Assembly (NCBI GenBank): GCA_020201335.1
Contig: JAIVGZ010000004.1
Span: 1-64,000 of the forward strand
Length of the DNA stretch: 64,000 bases
Direction: 5' to 3'
Source of the DNA: Natronospirales bacterium
GTDB taxonomy: Bacteria > Pseudomonadota > Gammaproteobacteria > Natronospirales > JAIVGZ01
Below are positions 10,588-22,624 of this stretch, one piece after another (position 1 is the stretch's first letter; the number at the start of each line of letters is the position of its first letter). The notes under the pieces are model-generated. The model saw nothing but the letters and a program-made list of their open reading frames with translations, did no database searches and was not told the DNA's origin. A program made the position numbers and the translations under genes.

Positions 10588-12555
10588 TCACCTTATCGCC
10601 CGCACCGCGGTCCGCATCTCTGCAAGGTCGGCGCCGGAGCCGGCGCGCCCGTATCGGTAGCGCAGGTACGCGTCGATAAATGCGTGTACCGCGTCGGCGG
10701 CTTCGGCATCGGCTGCTGCGGCGCGCTCACCGAAGTCCCGCGGTCCTTCGTGTAATGCGCGCGGCGCGAGCCCGCGTTTCGTGAGGCGCCGCTGTAGCGC
10801 GAGGTACAGGCGTACCGCCGGGTCCCGTGGGCGGCTTGGCCGCGCGTGCCTGACCAGCCAGGCGACCAGTAGCGCCATGGCTGCAGCCACCGCAAGAAAC
10901 AGCAGTATCACCAATGTCCGGTAGTCCGCGTTTTCGAAGCCGAGACGCTCGAGCAGGCGTTGCTGCTGGTCGCGGTCGTAGCCGAGCACGAATTGGTTCC
11001 AGCGGTTGTTCATGTCATCCCACTGCAGACGGAGCCGGTTCAATACTGGTATGCCGCGCATTACGCCGGGGTTGCGGCCTTCCTCTTCACCGAGCGCATC
11101 GGCGCCGCGCTCGATGCGCTGCGGCGCGACCGCGCCGGTCGGGTCGACGCGCACCCAGCCCTCATCTTCGAAATACACTTCGACCCATGCGTGCGCATCG
11201 GATTGCCGCACGATGAGGTAATTACCGACGGGATTCAGTTCGCCACCGTGGTAGCCGAGCACAACGCGCGCCGGGATTCCGGCAGCGCGAGCGACGAACG
11301 CGAGAGAGCCCGCGTAGTGCTCGCAAAAGCCGCGCCGTGTGTCGAACAGAAATCCATCAACCGGGTTTGCACCAAGCGCGGGCGGAGACAGCGTGTAGAA
11401 GTACGGCTCGTTGCGGAACATCATCAGCATCGCTCCGAGCAACGCCCGTGGATCGTCGTGCTCGTCGGCCAGGCGCTGCGCGAGGGCCCGCGCACGCGGG
11501 TTGCCGGTGCGCGGCAACTGCGTTGAGCGGTGTCGCTCGAACAGGTTCGCATCAGGCCCGGTGCGGTACTCAAGGTGCGAGCGCATTCGATACAGGATGC
11601 GTTCCCGAACCGGCCGTTCGTGCAGCACCTGGAACGCGCGCGTGACGATCGCGTTATCGGGCGTTTCCGCTGGCAGGTCGAGCGTGAACATCCAGCGGTA
11701 TCGGTGTGGCTCGAGAGAAACCTCGTACGAGACCGCCGGGCTCAGCGCCTCGTAGTTGAAGCCATCCGGCGCGGGCTCGGCGCCCTGTTCCCACGCACGG
11801 CCGTCGAAGCTGCGCAGCACCGGTCCGCGCCAATACAGCTGCCGGGTCGGCGGTTCCTCCTCGTCGAAGGTTACGCGGAACGCGACCGCGTTCGATTGCG
11901 ATAGCGCGGCGATTGCACCGGGCTCCATCCGGTCGGAAAGCCCGGTCACGGCATCCTGGCCGGCCGGCACACCCCATAGCGGCCCGGGTACGCGCGGGAA
12001 CAACACGAACAGCAGCGCCGCGATCGGCAGCGCCTGCAGCAGCAGCGCGCCGGCCTGACGGAACCGCTCGCGAGGCGCGATTCCGGTGGTCGGGTGGGTG
12101 ATGTGCAGTAGCGTCGCGGTGTTTAGCCAAACCGCGCCGACCATGTACAGGCCGGTCAGGATTGTCTGTGAATACAGAAAGTTAGCGATGACGAGGATGT
12201 AGCCGATCATCACCAGAATCATGCCGTCGCGCTTGCGCACTGTTTCAGTGAGCTTCAGCGACAGCATTACGACCAGCATTGCGGTGCCGGCCTCCTGACC
12301 GCCCCACGCACGGAATTCGAGCCCGACTGCGGCGACACCTGCGACCGCGAACAACGCCCGCACCCATGCCGGCGGCATACGCCAGCGCATGTGGGCGGCG
12401 CCGACGCGCCACAGCGCCAGCACGACGAACAGTGCGGTGATCCACACCGGCAAGCGCAATATGTGCGGCGCGAGCACCACGCCGAGGCAGATGAGCACCC
12501 ACAACAGGCGGTCGCTCTCCAGGTGCTCAGTCGCGATGTGCGCGCGCACCGTCAT
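10588..12555 (-). CDS. TgpA-like membrane transglutaminase (DUF3488/transglutaminase/DUF4129 architecture)
   Basis: Multiple N-terminal TMs; RRGFCEHYAGSLAFVARAAGIPARVVLGYHGGE, DAHAWVEVYFEDEGWVRVDPT; start ATG 12555 overlaps upstream stop. Confidence 0.9.
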   Translation of the reverse strand: MTVRAHIATEHLESDRLLWVLICLGVVLAPHILRLPVWITALFVVLALWRVGAAHMRWRMPPAWVRALFAVAGVAAVGLEFRAWGGQEAGTAMLVVMLSLKLTETVRKRDGMILVMIGYILVIANFLYSQTILTGLYMVGAVWLNTATLLHITHPTTGIAPRERFRQAGALLLQALPIAALLFVLFPRVPGPLWGVPAGQDAVTGLSDRMEPGAIAALSQSNAVAFRVTFDEEEPPTRQLYWRGPVLRSFDGRAWEQGAEPAPDGFNYEALSPAVSYEVSLEPHRYRWMFTLDLPAETPDNAIVTRAFQVLHERPVRERILYRMRSHLEYRTGPDANLFERHRSTQLPRTGNPRARALAQRLADEHDDPRALLGAMLMMFRNEPYFYTLSPPALGANPVDGFLFDTRRGFCEHYAGSLAFVARAAGIPARVVLGYHGGELNPVGNYLIVRQSDAHAWVEVYFEDEGWVRVDPTGAVAPQRIERGADALGEEEGRNPGVMRGIPVLNRLRLQWDDMNNRWNQFVLGYDRDQQQRLLERLGFENADYRTLVILLFLAVAAAMALLVAWLVRHARPSRPRDPAVRLYLALQRRLTKRGLAPRALHEGPRDFGERAAAADAEAADAVHAFIDAYLRYRYGRAGSGADLAEMRTAVRAIR

Positions 12556-13517
12556 TGTTTCAGACCGCTGAGTGCAAGCGCCTCGAGGCATTGGCGGCGG
12601 TGCACTTCGCCACTGCCGGGCACGACTGTGCGGTCCGGCAGCCGCACGCCGTAGCGGAAGCCGTCGCGGTCGGCGTCGAGCACCCACCGGCACAGCACCG
12701 ACAAACGCTGCTCGTGGCTGATGCCGCCCAGCGAGGCGTAATCGAACCACTGCGTGGCCTGCAGCGCACCGCTGAATTGCTTGACGCGCAACTGGTCGTC
12801 TCGCGCGTACGCTTTCCACGCGATGTGGCGCGGCGATTCGCCGCCACGGTAGTCACTGAGTCCGGAGAAATCGTCCTGGCCGGCCGCCTCCATCGTGCCG
12901 CGGCCTTCGCCGCTGGCGAGTGGCGGACGGGGTGCATCAGGCGCAGGTGCGGGATACACGATCACGCGCAGGTCCATGTGCAGCACGCCCCAGGCCTGAA
13001 ACAGTCCAAACGGGTGGCGCGTGTAAATGCGCGCTGATGGCACGGTCAGCACGCCGCGCGTTGGCGCCGATACCGGTAACGGCAAGGTTGCGGAATCGAG
13101 CGCGGGCACATCGACGATATACGCCGGCTGGCCTTCCGTGTCGGAGGCGACACCCCAGCGCGCGGTCGGCGAGGGGTTCAGCACGCGCACCGTGAATTCC
13201 GCCTGCTGCCCCGCAAACGGCGACTCGACACGTCCGCGCTCGAGCGTGAGGCCAAGTAGGTTGCGGTGGGCGTGGTGCATCGCGAGCAGGAATAGCGCGG
13301 CCAGCAGGAATGCGAGCATGAACGCCATGCTGTTCGAGTAGTTCATCGCGCCGAGCAGCATGCCGAACACGAGCACCGCGTAGGCGATGCCGAAGCCGGT
13401 CGGCAGGATGTAGATGCGTCCGCGCTTGAGTTCGACCCGGTCTGCATCGCGACCTTGGCGCGCCAGCAGCCACGACTGCGTGGTGTCCTTCCAGCGGCGG
13501 CGCAGCGCCGTCAGCAT
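12552..13517 (-). CDS. DUF58 domain-containing protein
   Basis: DDFSGLSDYRGGESPRHIAWKAYARDDQLRVKQF; clustered with MoxR and transglutaminase. Confidence 0.9.
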   Translation of the reverse strand: MLTALRRRWKDTTQSWLLARQGRDADRVELKRGRIYILPTGFGIAYAVLVFGMLLGAMNYSNSMAFMLAFLLAALFLLAMHHAHRNLLGLTLERGRVESPFAGQQAEFTVRVLNPSPTARWGVASDTEGQPAYIVDVPALDSATLPLPVSAPTRGVLTVPSARIYTRHPFGLFQAWGVLHMDLRVIVYPAPAPDAPRPPLASGEGRGTMEAAGQDDFSGLSDYRGGESPRHIAWKAYARDDQLRVKQFSGALQATQWFDYASLGGISHEQRLSVLCRWVLDADRDGFRYGVRLPDRTVVPGSGEVHRRQCLEALALSGLKQ

Positions 13518-13524
13518 CGCGTGG

Positions 13525-14445
<921 letters not shown>

Positions 14446-14471
14446 CGGTCAATCATACCCAAAAGCCTGTG

Positions 14472-14687
14472 TCAGTAGGGGTCATGGCGGTTCTGCGCCA
14501 ACGCCACGAGCAGCCACCCCACAAGCGCACCGAGCAGGAAAAAGATGAGTACGAGCAAGGCGCGCGACATGCTCATCGACCAAAACAGGAAGCGAATCTC
14601 GACCGCTTCCAGGTTCTGCACGACGAACAGCACCGTCAGTACCGCGAGCGTCGAGAGCAGTACGACCTTCAAGTGGAAGCGCGTCAT
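14472..14687 (-). CDS. LapA-like (DUF1049) membrane protein
   Basis: VLFVVQNLEAVEIRFLFWSMSMSRALLVLIFFLLGALVGWLL. Confidence 0.75.
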   Translation of the reverse strand: MTRFHLKVVLLSTLAVLTVLFVVQNLEAVEIRFLFWSMSMSRALLVLIFFLLGALVGWLLVALAQNRHDPY

Positions 14688-15625
14688 CGTGCGAGCTCCA
14701 GCAATACGCTCGCCGTGAGGTTATACGCGAGCGTGATTGCAGCCGGTTCGACGCGGTCCAGCTTGTCGCCCGGGCTGTGTATCGTGCGGAACACGCTGGG
14801 CACGAGGCCTTCGGCGAGTCCGCTGTCGGGGCCCGCGTTCACCAGCAACCAGAGCTGGTGAACTTCCGTGCGCGGCAGCACGGACAGCGACACGTTCGGG
14901 ATCCCGGCTGCCTGGAAACTCAGGTGGTCGCTCGACGGATAACGCCGGAAATCGATACAGGTCGCGGCGAGCGTCGCGCACGCGCTCGCGACGGAGCGGT
15001 AAAGCGTCGCGTGGCCATGGTCGGTTTGCCCAAAAAAGACGGTATCGCCGTACGCGTTGACGTCGAGGTTGACCATCGCGGAAACAGCGCCGGCCGGCAG
15101 GCTCTGCGCGTAATGGCGCGAGCCGACGAGGCCGATCTCCTCCATGTCGAATAGTACGAAGTCGATGCGACGGTTTAGCGGTGCATCTCGCAGTGCGGTC
15201 GCAACCCGGATGAGCGCGACTACGCTGGCCGCGTTGTCGACCATGCCGTCCAGAAAGGTGCCGTCGCGCAGGTAAGCCGCATCGAAGTGTGCGCCGGCGA
15301 CTACCGCTCCGCCGTAGCCTTGCGGCCCGATGCTGAACAGGACGTTGTGTCCGGCCGGGCGCCCGTCGCTCTCGTCGCGGCCGTCGTTGGGGAATTCGAA
15401 CAGCCGCGTCTCGAAGCCCGCGCGCTCCACCAGCGCAATGACTGCAGCACGGCGAGCGTCGTTATCGGGCTGAATCAGCGACGCCGCGTCTTCGACAACG
15501 CGTTCAAGCGGCGCCGTGGCCGGCGTGAATGCGGGTGCCTCGCCGGCAGGCGGAATTGGTGCGCAGGCGCTGACGAGCGCGAACGTTACCAGCAACGGGG
15601 TTGCGTATGTTTTTTTGGATGGCAT
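14684..15625 (-). CDS. M28-family zinc peptidase, lipoprotein
   Basis: Lipobox LVSAC; GAHFDAAY, DGMVDNAASVVALIRVA, FDMEEIGLVGSRHYAQ. Confidence 0.85.
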   Translation of the reverse strand: MPSKKTYATPLLVTFALVSACAPIPPAGEAPAFTPATAPLERVVEDAASLIQPDNDARRAAVIALVERAGFETRLFEFPNDGRDESDGRPAGHNVLFSIGPQGYGGAVVAGAHFDAAYLRDGTFLDGMVDNAASVVALIRVATALRDAPLNRRIDFVLFDMEEIGLVGSRHYAQSLPAGAVSAMVNLDVNAYGDTVFFGQTDHGHATLYRSVASACATLAATCIDFRRYPSSDHLSFQAAGIPNVSLSVLPRTEVHQLWLLVNAGPDSGLAEGLVPSVFRTIHSPGDKLDRVEPAAITLAYNLTASVLLELAR

Positions 15626-15729
15626 AGGGCAAACACTCCAAGTGAAATGTAGGCGGTTACCCGAGATGTTCGGAGCCGCAACTATGGGAGAATTTACAGG
15701 GAATTATCAAACCAGGAAAGGTGACGGAA

Positions 15730-16176
15730 ATGATCAGACAAGTAGTTGGAACTGCAGCAATCATGGTGTTCGCTGTGGCACTCTCGACCGGATGCGCAAC
15801 GCGCGAAGGCACCGGCCAGATCCTCGGCGGTGCTGTGGGTGCAGCGGCCGGCTCGCAAATCGGCGGCGGCAGCGGTAAAACCGCGGCGATGATCGGCGGC
15901 ACCATACTCGGTGCGATGATTGGCGGTGAGCTCGGCACGCGGATGGACCGGACCGACGAACACCGCACGGTCAAGGCCTTCGAGTCAGGCGAGCGGGCGC
16001 AGTGGACAAACCCGAACACCGGTTATGCATACGACCTGAAGCCGGAAAGCACTTACCACGCCGGGACCGGAACCTGCCGCGACTACACGATGGATGCGGT
16101 AATCGACGGCCGTAGCGAAGTGGTCCAAGGGACTGCCTGCCAGCAGGCCGACGGCAGCTGGGAAATCGTCAGCTGA
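15730..16176 (+). CDS. Glycine-zipper 2TM surface-antigen-like lipoprotein
   Basis: STGCATREGTGQILGGAVGAAAGSQIGGGSGKTAAMIGGTILGAMIGGELGTRMD. Confidence 0.8.
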   Translation: MIRQVVGTAAIMVFAVALSTGCATREGTGQILGGAVGAAAGSQIGGGSGKTAAMIGGTILGAMIGGELGTRMDRTDEHRTVKAFESGERAQWTNPNTGYAYDLKPESTYHAGTGTCRDYTMDAVIDGRSEVVQGTACQQADGSWEIVS

Positions 16177-16189
16177 CGTATTGACCGTT

Positions 16190-17971
16190 TTACGACCGCT
16201 GGGTTTCGATCCAGCGGTCTATCTTTGCCTCGAGTATGTCGAGCGGCAACGCGCCGTCCTTTAAGACTTCCGTGTGGAACGCGCGGATGTCAAAGCGATC
16301 CCCGAGTTCGCGCTCGGCGCGTGCGCGTAGCTCGGAAATCTTCAACTGGCCAATCTTGTACGACAGCGCCTGACTCGGGATCGCCATATAACGCTCGGTC
16401 TCCGCGACCGCGCGCGCCTCCGGCGCCGCCGAATTCTCGTTCATGTAGTCGAGCACCTGCTGACGCGTCCAGCCGTAGTTGTGCAGGCCGGTGTCGACGA
16501 CCAGGCGGATTGCACGCCACAGCTCCGCCGACAGTGCGCCGTAATACTGGTACGGGTCGGTGTACACACCCAGCTCCGTGCCAAGGGTCTCGGCATACAG
16601 CGCCCAACCCTCGGTGTACGCGGTGAAGCCGCCAAAACGGCGGAACCGCGGCAAGCCTTCCAGCTCCTGTTGGATCGAGAGTTGGAAGTGGTGGCCCGGC
16701 GACGCCTCGTGCAGCGACAACGACTCCATGGCCCAGATCGGGCGCGCCTTGATGTCATAGGTATTCGCGTAGAAGATGCCCGGCCGGGAACCGTCAGGCG
16801 CCGGCCGCATGTACGAACCGCCCGCCGCTGAACGCTCGCGGAACGGTTCGACTGCGCGCACTTCGTAGTTCGCCTTCGGGAATATTTCGAACAGCCGCGG
16901 CAGGTTGGGGTCGATGTCCTGCTGCAGGTCGCGGTAACCCTGTATCAGCTGCTCGCCCTCATCGAAGAAGAACTGCGGGTCGCTCTCAGTGAAGCGGAAG
17001 AACTCATGCAGCGTACCCTCGAATCCGACTCGCTCCATCACACCTTCGATTTCCAGGTGCAGCCGTTCAACCTCGGCGAGGCCGATGCTGTGGATTTCTT
17101 CGGGCGTCAGGTCCGTGGTAGTCGTGTTGCGCACCATGAACGCATACCACGCGTCGCCGTTCGGCAACGCGTCGAGGCCGACCGTGGCGCGTGCTTGCGG
17201 CAGGTAGTCGTCGCGCAGAAAATCGTGCAGCCGCGCGTAGGCGGGTACGAGTTTCTCCGCGATCGCCGTGCGGTAGAGGTCGGTGAGCCGCTCGCGCTCC
17301 GCCGACGAGATGTCTTCCGGCATCCGTGCAACCGGTCCCCAGAACAGGCTGGTCTCGGGGTCGGCGACCACATGCGCGGCAAGCTGCGGCAGCGTGCGCT
17401 CGACGAGTATGCGTGGCAGCACGACGCCGGCCTCGATGCCCTCGCGGAAATTCACCTCGGCCTGGGCCATCCAGTCGAGGAAGCCATCAATCCGTGAGAG
17501 GAAATTGTCGTAGTCCTGAACCGTGCGGAACGGTTGCGCGCCGGTGCCCGACCCGAGCTGAACGAAGCTGCTCGGCATCGCGTAGAACTGGTTCATCGGA
17601 ATCAGGTGGGACGGAAACTCACGCGCTGCGATGGACCGCTCGCGCGCGCTGACGAACATGTCGCGGCTCAGCCGGTCCTGGTCGCCCAGCGCTTCGCGGT
17701 CGATATCGAGAATTGCGTCCAGGTAGCGCCGTTCAAGTGCGAGTTGCTCGGCGCGGTGCTCAGGCCCAATCGAGTTTGCAAAGCGGTCGTTGTACCGAGC
17801 GTCGCCGATGAAGGTCGCGTACAGCGGGTTCAGCTCGAGCGTGTCCTCGAAATGCTGTTCGAAGAGCTGGTGGAGGCGGGCGGTCTCGGCCTCGGTGGAT
17901 TGGCCATGGTCGACGGCGCCCGAACAGGCGGCAAGCGTGGCGGCTGCTAGCAACATTGGGATTCGGTTCAT
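16190..17971 (-). CDS. DUF885 family lipoprotein (predicted metallopeptidase-like)
   Basis: LAACSG lipobox; WAMESLSLHEASPGHHFQLSIQQEL, FTAYTEGWALYAETLG. Confidence 0.88.
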   Translation of the reverse strand: MNRIPMLLAAATLAACSGAVDHGQSTEAETARLHQLFEQHFEDTLELNPLYATFIGDARYNDRFANSIGPEHRAEQLALERRYLDAILDIDREALGDQDRLSRDMFVSARERSIAAREFPSHLIPMNQFYAMPSSFVQLGSGTGAQPFRTVQDYDNFLSRIDGFLDWMAQAEVNFREGIEAGVVLPRILVERTLPQLAAHVVADPETSLFWGPVARMPEDISSAERERLTDLYRTAIAEKLVPAYARLHDFLRDDYLPQARATVGLDALPNGDAWYAFMVRNTTTTDLTPEEIHSIGLAEVERLHLEIEGVMERVGFEGTLHEFFRFTESDPQFFFDEGEQLIQGYRDLQQDIDPNLPRLFEIFPKANYEVRAVEPFRERSAAGGSYMRPAPDGSRPGIFYANTYDIKARPIWAMESLSLHEASPGHHFQLSIQQELEGLPRFRRFGGFTAYTEGWALYAETLGTELGVYTDPYQYYGALSAELWRAIRLVVDTGLHNYGWTRQQVLDYMNENSAAPEARAVAETERYMAIPSQALSYKIGQLKISELRARAERELGDRFDIRAFHTEVLKDGALPLDILEAKIDRWIETQRS

Positions 17972-17985
17972 GTTGGCAACAATAC

Positions 17986-18021
17986 CAAAAAAAAAGGCGC
18001 CTGCCGATTGGCAGGCGCCTT
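17986..18021 (-). terminator. Rho-independent terminator for the acidic repeat protein gene
   Basis: On minus strand AAGGCGCCTGCCAATCGGCAGGCGCCTTTTTTTTT. Confidence 0.88.
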
Positions 18022-18045
18022 CTACAACTAGGCTATGACTAGCTG

Positions 18046-19011
18046 TTACCAGTCACGCTCGTCTTCTGCAACGACTCGGTCATCCTCGTCTTCGATTTCG
18101 ACTGACGCGGTGGTTTCCTCATCGCTCATCCAGTCGTCTTCCTCGTCAAGGTCCGCTTCAGCCTGAAACTCTGAATCAGAATCGGTTTCGGTCCGGACCT
18201 GGAACTCTGAGTCAGACTCAGTCTCGAATTCCGAATTGGATTCGGTTTCTGTCTGGGCCTGGAACTCCGAGTCGGACTCGGTCTTGAAGTCCGGATCTGA
18301 CTCCACGTTGAACTGAGCAACCTGCTCGTCACGTGCGACGACCATGTTGATGAACTGGGCGCGAAGGTCCGCGTCGTCGTTCACCTGGTCTACGAGATCG
18401 TTGTACTCGTCACGGCTCCAGCCGTGGCGTTCAATCACCTGGACCTGACGGTCGACCATGCGCGCCTGGAACTCCTGCGCTTCTTCAGCCGAAGCTGCGA
18501 CCGCGAGTTCATCGGCGAGCTCACGAATCTCGTTCTGCATGTCCAAATGGATCTGCGCGAGGGTCTCGAGCTTCTCGTCATCGACCTGGCTGTTCGAGCT
18601 CAACTCGGTGTCCATGTCGGACTCCGTGCTGTACTCGGTGCTGGAGTCGGCGCTGTACTCGGTGCTGGATTCGGTATCGGTCGACCACTGGTCTTCCGTC
18701 GCGAACTCATCGTCGTTATCAGTCTCGACCCGGGCGCTGAACTCATCGTCCTGCGTCTCGACAGAGAACTCATCCGAAGTCGTATCGCTTTCCGTATCCC
18801 ACTGGGATTCGGTCGAAGCGGAGAACTCGTCGTCCTGTATCCGCTCGTTTTCCGGGCGGGTGTCGGTCGTGCTATCCGTACGGTCCTGCTCGGCTTCTGT
18901 TGCGGTGCGGTCCTGAGTACGGTCTGTGTACGGGTCCTGCGCCACGGCCGAATGGCCGATCAGCAACAGCGCACCGGCACTTAGTGCGGCTAACGCTTTT
19001 GATAAATGCAT
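18046..19011 (-). CDS. Secreted acidic low-complexity repeat protein with DUF4168-like core
   Basis: Signal peptide MHLSKALAALSAGALLLIGHSAVAQ; ESDSEFQxxTETxS repeats; central LAQIHLDMQNEIRELADEL...RHGWSRDEYNDLVDQVNDDADLRAQF. Confidence 0.75.
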   Translation of the reverse strand: MHLSKALAALSAGALLLIGHSAVAQDPYTDRTQDRTATEAEQDRTDSTTDTRPENERIQDDEFSASTESQWDTESDTTSDEFSVETQDDEFSARVETDNDDEFATEDQWSTDTESSTEYSADSSTEYSTESDMDTELSSNSQVDDEKLETLAQIHLDMQNEIRELADELAVAASAEEAQEFQARMVDRQVQVIERHGWSRDEYNDLVDQVNDDADLRAQFINMVVARDEQVAQFNVESDPDFKTESDSEFQAQTETESNSEFETESDSEFQVRTETDSDSEFQAEADLDEEDDWMSDEETTASVEIEDEDDRVVAEDERDW

Positions 19012-19226
19012 TGTGGAACCTCCGTTCCTGTTGGTATTGCCTAAGAGGTTGCAAGGGTCGTGCCAGCTATCGAGAAGTGAGGCGCGGCGGGCTTAACGGG
19101 CATTTGGCTCAGGTTTTCTCCGGGCCGCGCCTCCTGTGCCAATCTGGCACAGATTCAGGGAACGCACGGTTTTACTCGGGATTTACAGTGGTTGAAGGTG
19201 GGGGTAGCCAATATGACACATGCGCG

Positions 19227-20672
19227 ATGAAGAATGTCGGAATCCGGGCGGTACTGTTCTTGCTCGTTACGCTGCCTTTGGTCGGCGTGCTCGGCGGTGG
19301 GTTGGTTGTATTGCAGGCACTCGAACAACGCATCGAAGACCGGCTGAAAGAAGACATCGAACTCATCGCACGGACATTGCAGGCGCCGATGAGCCGTTCG
19401 CTACAAAGGCGCAGCGACCGCGAACTCGACCTCGCGCTGTGGTCGGCGTACGGTACCGGCCGCGTATATGGCGTGTATGTGTACGACGAAAACGGTGTAT
19501 TGGTTGCGGGCGCCGACCGCGACCATACCGGACCCGCAGCGCCGCGGCGCGCGGAGCGCGGGGAGATCGCTGAGGCGGGCGGCGAATACGGCTCGCTGGC
19601 TGGGCGCGAGATGTACTCGTATTTCGTTCCGCTGTACGCGACCACCGGGCAGGTGATCGGCCTTCTGCAGGTCACGCGCGACGCCAGCGAGATGCGCGGC
19701 TACCTGCGCCGCCTGCGCAGCAACGGTTTCTGGCTGCTGGTATTCGCCGTCGGCATCCTCGGCACACTGGTATTCGTCGGGCACTACGTCGTGGTGGGCC
19801 GCCCGTTGCAGTCATTGGAAGCAGCAATGGAGCGCGTTGGGGCGGGCCAGGCCGACGTTCGTGCAGCGGAGCGCGGCCCGGCGGAGCTGCGCCAGCTCGC
19901 CAGCCATTTCAACCAAATGCTGGTCGCGCTGCACGAGAAGGACGCCGACATTGTGGTAAAGCGAGCGCAGCAGGAACGACTCGAGGTGCGGCTTCGCGAG
20001 AGTGAGAAGTACGCAATGGTTGGACGGTTGGCATCCGGCGTCGCGCATGAACTCGGCACACCGCTGGCCGTCATTGACGCGCACGCACAGAAGGTCTTGC
20101 GCTCAGCGCAGTCGGGCTCGCCGGAGGCGCAGGGCGCCGCCGGCATACGCGAGGCGGTCATGCGGATGTCTGCGGTGATCCGCCAGCTACTCGGTTTCGG
20201 CCGTGCCAGCCACGCAGCGCGCAACGACGTGTCATTGCGACAGCTGGTAATCCTCGCTGCGACCGACATGGGCGAGCGTTGCCTCCTCGATGGTGCGTCT
20301 TTGGAAATCGATGGACCGGCAGAAGACTGCGTTTTGCGGCGGGCGGATGCGGGACGATTGCGCGAAGCGCTCGGCCACCTTATTCGCAACGCATGCCACG
20401 CGGCAGCCGGCGGCAAAGTGCTGGTCGGCTGGAGGCAGCGCGACGGCGAACCGGCGCTGTTCGTCGAGGATTCGGGTACGGGTATCGACGAGTCGTCTCG
20501 CAGCCGGATTTTTGACCCGTTCTACACCACCAAGGCGCCGGGCGACGGCAGTGGCTTGGGCCTCGCGATCGTGCAGGGTATCGCCGCCGACCATCAGGCG
20601 GAATTAACCGTATACCGTAGCGAGCGGCTCGGTGGTGCAGGGTTCGAATTGAGGTTCCGCCAGGATGCCTGA
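19227..20672 (+). CDS. Sensor histidine kinase (periplasmic sensor, HAMP, HisKA, HATPase)
   Basis: [26 protein letters not shown] (H-box), [15 protein letters not shown]; start ATG 19227. Confidence 0.92.
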   Translation: MKNVGIRAVLFLLVTLPLVGVLGGGLVVLQALEQRIEDRLKEDIELIARTLQAPMSRSLQRRSDRELDLALWSAYGTGRVYGVYVYDENGVLVAGADRDHTGPAAPRRAERGEIAEAGGEYGSLAGREMYSYFVPLYATTGQVIGLLQVTRDASEMRGYLRRLRSNGFWLLVFAVGILGTLVFVGHYVVVGRPLQSLEAAMERVGAGQADVRAAERGPAELRQLASHFNQMLVALHEKDADIVVKRAQQERLEVRLRESEKYAMVGRLASGVAHELGTPLAVIDAHAQKVLRSAQSGSPEAQGAAGIREAVMRMSAVIRQLLGFGRASHAARNDVSLRQLVILAATDMGERCLLDGASLEIDGPAEDCVLRRADAGRLREALGHLIRNACHAAAGGKVLVGWRQRDGEPALFVEDSGTGIDESSRSRIFDPFYTTKAPGDGSGLGLAIVQGIAADHQAELTVYRSERLGGAGFELRFRQDA

Positions 20673-22053
20673 CCGGCGCGGCAGTCGGCCCACCGCAATT
20701 CTCGTCGTCGAGGATGACGCGGCGTTGCGCGAGCTTATTGCCGAGGAGCTGCGCGAGCAGCAGTACGTAGTGAGTACCGCTGCCGGCATCCAACCGGCGA
20801 AGCAGCACGTCGCGAGCAATGTCTGCGACCTTGTGATCAGCGATATGCGGCTGCCGGACGGCCACGGAATGGAACTGCTCGCGGTGCTGCGTGCGCAGAC
20901 GGATGGCCCCGGCGTAATCTTGATCACCGCATTCGGGTCGGTGCCACAGGCGGTCGAAGCGTTGAAGCAGGGCGCCGACGATTTCCTCACGAAGCCGCTC
21001 GACCTGGAGCACCTGGTGATTCGCGCCGAACGCGTGTTGGACCAGCGCCGCGCACGCGCCGACCTCGCAGCGCTGCGCGCGGCCAGCGACCAGGTGCTGC
21101 GCCAGGGCCAGTTCCACGGGATGGTCGGTTCGAGCACGGTGATGCAGCGCCTGTACACTGCAATACGGCAGGTCGCGCGCTCGAGCGAGCCGGTGTTGAT
21201 TACCGGCGAGAGTGGAACCGGCAAGGAGTTGGTCGGCCGCGCGATCCACGCCGAGAGCGACCGGGCCGCGGGTCCGTATGTGCCGGTGAACTGCGCGAGC
21301 ATCCCGGAAACGCTGCTGGAAGCAGAATTCTTCGGCCATACGGCGGGCGCATTCACCGGTGCGCGCGCCGCGCGTGCCGGGCTATTTATGGAGGCGCAGG
21401 GTGGCACCTTGTTCCTCGACGAACTCGGCGAAATGCCCGTGCCGCTGCAAGCCAAGCTGCTACGCGTGTTGCAAGACCACCGCATCCGCCCAGTCGGTGG
21501 CGACACGGAGCACACGGTAGACGTCCGCATCATCACCGCAACAAACAGGGACTTGGAGGATGAGGTTGCCGCGGGCACCGTACGCGAGGACCTGTACTAC
21601 CGGCTTGAGGCCCTGGCGCTCCACCTGCCGCCCTTGCGCGAGCGAGGCGACGACAAGGTCGAGCTCGCGGCGCATTACCTGGCGAGACTTGCTCGCGACC
21701 TGAACCGGCCGTCGCTCACGCTGTCGGATGGCGCAGTCGAACTGATCCAGAACTACCCGTTCCCTGGAAACGTGCGCGAACTCGCGAACGCGCTGACGCG
21801 CGCAGCGACCTTCTGCACCGAAGACAGGATTGAGCCGCGCCACATGCCAGAACGCGTGCGCAGCGCCGGCGCAGCACCGAAAGGCGACGGCATTGCGTTC
21901 GGACTGACATCAAGCACGCCAATCACGCTCGACGAGCTTGAGCGGCGCTACATCGACTGGGTGCTTGCGTACACCGGAGACAATAAGCGCCGCGCCGCGG
22001 AAATCCTGGGCATCGGCCGCCGGACGCTGTACCGCAAGCTCGACGTGCAGTAG
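20665..22053 (+). CDS. Sigma-54-dependent NtrC-family response regulator
   Basis: [18 protein letters not shown] receiver; [29 protein letters not shown] (GAFTGA), Fis-like C-terminal HTH. Confidence 0.96.
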   Translation: MPDRRGSRPTAILVVEDDAALRELIAEELREQQYVVSTAAGIQPAKQHVASNVCDLVISDMRLPDGHGMELLAVLRAQTDGPGVILITAFGSVPQAVEALKQGADDFLTKPLDLEHLVIRAERVLDQRRARADLAALRAASDQVLRQGQFHGMVGSSTVMQRLYTAIRQVARSSEPVLITGESGTGKELVGRAIHAESDRAAGPYVPVNCASIPETLLEAEFFGHTAGAFTGARAARAGLFMEAQGGTLFLDELGEMPVPLQAKLLRVLQDHRIRPVGGDTEHTVDVRIITATNRDLEDEVAAGTVREDLYYRLEALALHLPPLRERGDDKVELAAHYLARLARDLNRPSLTLSDGAVELIQNYPFPGNVRELANALTRAATFCTEDRIEPRHMPERVRSAGAAPKGDGIAFGLTSSTPITLDELERRYIDWVLAYTGDNKRRAAEILGIGRRTLYRKLDVQ

Positions 22054-22066
22054 CGCGTCAGCGAGG

Positions 22067-22609
22067 CTAGAGCATGGAGCGGCTGCGGCGTCCGGCGCGG
22101 CGCGTACGGATACGGTTGATCAGTTCGCTGCGCTTGGTGCCCATCCACTTCTCGCGCGTGAGCGGCGTGACCTCGACGCCGCGGCGGGAGGCTTCGCGCA
22201 CGCGGAACTTGCAGAAATCTTCGTACGCCTGCAGCTCGTGTTCGAGCTCGACACGCACGAGTTCAATCATAATCGCGTCGTCGAGGAAGCCGAGCACCGG
22301 GATGTCGTCGGCAATCAGGTCGTCCGGGTCGAGGAAGTAGGCGAGCGCGCTGAGCACGCGACGGCGCTCGGGCGCCGGAAGGTTGAAACCGACGTCTTGC
22401 AGCATCGTCTTCATCGTCTCAATCGTGCCGACGCGTTCGCGGATGAAGTCCGGGAGCTTTTTGGACCGCAACTCTTCGATTAGCGCAGTGGTCCCAGCGA
22501 GGATGTCTTCGTCCTCCTGCTGCTTCGCGGCGGATTTCGCTTGCTTCATCAGCCCGCGGAAGTGTGCGAGGTCCTCGTCACCCAGTTCGAAACTAATTGT
22601 CAGCGACAT
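22067..22609 (-). CDS. YkvA-like (DUF1232) domain protein
   Basis: ALAYFLDPDDLIADDIPVLGFLDDAIMIELV. Confidence 0.7.
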   Translation of the reverse strand: MSLTISFELGDEDLAHFRGLMKQAKSAAKQQEDEDILAGTTALIEELRSKKLPDFIRERVGTIETMKTMLQDVGFNLPAPERRRVLSALAYFLDPDDLIADDIPVLGFLDDAIMIELVRVELEHELQAYEDFCKFRVREASRRGVEVTPLTREKWMGTKRSELINRIRTRRAGRRSRSML

Positions 22610-22624
22610 GCCTTTCCCCTTGCC

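Noticed and set aside
19100-22053. Possible novel multi-gene signalling system around the NtrC-type pair
   Set aside because: Histidine kinase and sigma-54 regulator are standard and no unusual partner is encoded with them.
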